Shown: positions 62,974 to 64,000 of the stretch, piece after piece
Position numbering within the stretch: position 1 is the stretch's first letter
How the letters are laid out: the number at the start of each line of letters is the position of its first letter
Source: Conchocele bisecta
Lineage: Eukaryota > Mollusca > Bivalvia > Lucinida > Thyasiridae
NCBI GenBank assembly: GCA_029237695.1
Contig: CM055266.1
Span: 108,083,370 to 108,147,369 of the forward strand
Reading direction: 5' to 3'
DNA: 64,000 nucleotides
Position numbers and translations under genes: made by a program
Notes under the pieces: generated by a model
Databases searched by the model: none
Seen by the model: the letters and a program-made list of their open reading frames with translations, nothing else
What the model was told of the DNA's origin: nothing

Positions 62974-63942
62974 CAAGAAACGAGGCAAAGCCACGAAGGC
63001 CAGGTTTTTTCCAAGCATAGACAATTGGATAACATAATTATACCCCCTTTTTGTAGACTAGATGGCCGTGGCCTGCATGTCACGCCTTGGGGCGAGGCAT
63101 GGACACTAAAAAAAGAGATATAGTAGATGGAAAAACTTTAACCAAAAAACTTTAACCGGACGCACGGATGTACGGACGTACGTACGGACGTATGCCAAAA
63201 TGCCGACTATATCGCGCTTTCCGCAAGCGGGCGCGACAATGATGATAAACACCCATGTGAAGTATCAAGGTAATGGGTGAAGCAGTTGCAGAGATATAGT
63301 ACACGAAAAAAATTTAACAAAAAAAATCAAATTAATTTGACCTTGACATTGGGCACAGGAGCCGCATGGTTGGGGGGTAGAATGAAAATAGGATGATGAT
63401 AAACACCCATGTGAAGTTTCAAGGTAATGGGCGAAGCAGAGATATAGTATGACAAAAAACTTTTAACCAAAAAACTTTAACCAGACGTACGTTAAAAAGT
63501 TAACGTTGAAAATGGCTAAGTCAATTACGTAGATATAATAGGTCGAGGTAAAAAAAAAAGGTCACATGTTGGATAGTTGTATGTGGTGGGCACCCCTTGG
63601 TTATGAAGCTGTGAAAGTTTGGTGGTCCTAGGTGGTACAGTACCAAAGAAATGGACTTAAACACGAAAACTTAACATTGTAAACGCGAAAACTTAACATT
63701 GAAAATGGCTAAGTCGACTGCGCTGAAAAAATGGGTCAAGTTCAAAAAAAGATAACGTGTTGGATAGTGATATGTGGTGGGCACCCCTTGATTATGAAGC
63801 TGTGAAAGTTTGGTGGTCCTAGGTGGTACAGTAACAAAGAAATGGACTCAAACACGAAAACTTAACATTGATTGTGGACGTCGCCCGCCCGGCTTTCGCC
63901 AATCCAATAGCCTGGATTTTTCCCCAAAAAAAACCTGGCTAA
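62974..63942 (-). mobile_element. Helentron/HINE-like element, family F, inverted, nested in M4
   Basis: On the minus strand it starts TTAGCCAGG and ends GGCTTTGCCTCGTTTCTTG, then T. The core on the plus strand has units with TGATAAACACCCATGTGAAG (63243, 63397), then units with GGTGGTCCTAGGTGGTACAG (63620, 63814). An ACGTACGG microsatellite lies at 63165-63190. Joining the flanks gives GTGTAATAA-AAATTAATAA, the intact M4 text. Confidence 0.75.
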
Positions 63943-64000
63943 AAATTAATAAATTTGTCCTTAAATTGAATATGTCTCCCTCAAAGTATACTTAGCAAGA
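63943..64000. mobile_element. M4 copy 5, right remnant, cut by the window end
   Basis: AAATTAATAAATTTGTCCTT, TGTCTCCCTCAAAGTATACT. It is the right arm of the palindrome. Confidence 0.8.

Overview
This is a gene-poor, repeat-dense stretch of a metazoan nuclear genome, most probably a bivalve mollusc. The reasons are: one spliced gene with GT-AG introns up to 13.6 kb; no prokaryotic gene layout; and many repeats of the kinds known from bivalves, namely rolling-circle-like elements with tandem cores of about 160 bp, foldback MITEs and tRNA-derived SINEs. The species cannot be read from the sequence.

The only gene that looks functional is a plus-strand ADP-ribosylglycohydrolase (ARH/DraG superfamily). 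Seven confident exons lie at 11242-11361, 24090-24239, 25021-25164, 26350-26504, 29039-29192, 35768-35926 and 49530-49660. They join in matching splice phases into about 337 residues, close to a whole ARH domain. A possible upstream exon is at 11016-11105. The very C-terminus was not found with confidence. Two of the six expected metal-ligand positions look substituted.

The 12.7-kb intron after the first confident exon holds a decayed, intronless coding sequence of about 3.2 kb (14395-17622). It encodes a multi-copy invertebrate protein family with a PIN/FEN-like nuclease segment and a C-terminal Cys-rich CXC (tesmin/TSO1-like) segment. Long imperfect inverted repeats bracket it (about 13385-13560 and 18300-18475), which suggests a cellular-looking DNA transposon of about 5 kb. 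This is my main candidate for an undescribed system.

Nearly everything else is mobile or repetitive DNA. Helentron/HINE-like rolling-circle elements have a 5' TTA with GC-rich subterminal inverted repeats, a tandem core, a 3' hairpin, and end in CTAG or CTTG. They lie at 18491-20856, 21346-21870, 21931-22365, 28452-28859, 31206-32075, 37896-39927, 44520-49499 (nested), 50084-51941, 54273-54696 and 62974-63942. pogo/Tigger-like elements with TA target sites lie at 29471-30977 and 33065-35609, the second with another nested at 34071-35509. Foldback MITE families are named here M1 to M8. There are also retroposon-like copies ending in an AAAC tail, tRNA-derived SINEs, and satellite-like arrays at 1-2527, 7085-7495 and 40160-42960. 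Several nested insertions have the uninterrupted target elsewhere in the window, so element ends can be read directly.

Two features tie the repeats to the gene. A 25-bp minisatellite at 26490-27375 is a tandem amplification of the exon 26350-26504 donor junction, so each unit rebuilds a consensus 5' splice site. A 34-bp copy of the 49530 exon's acceptor region sits 5.1 kb upstream at 44367-44400. Boundaries of diverged repeats were set by eye and may be off by some bases.
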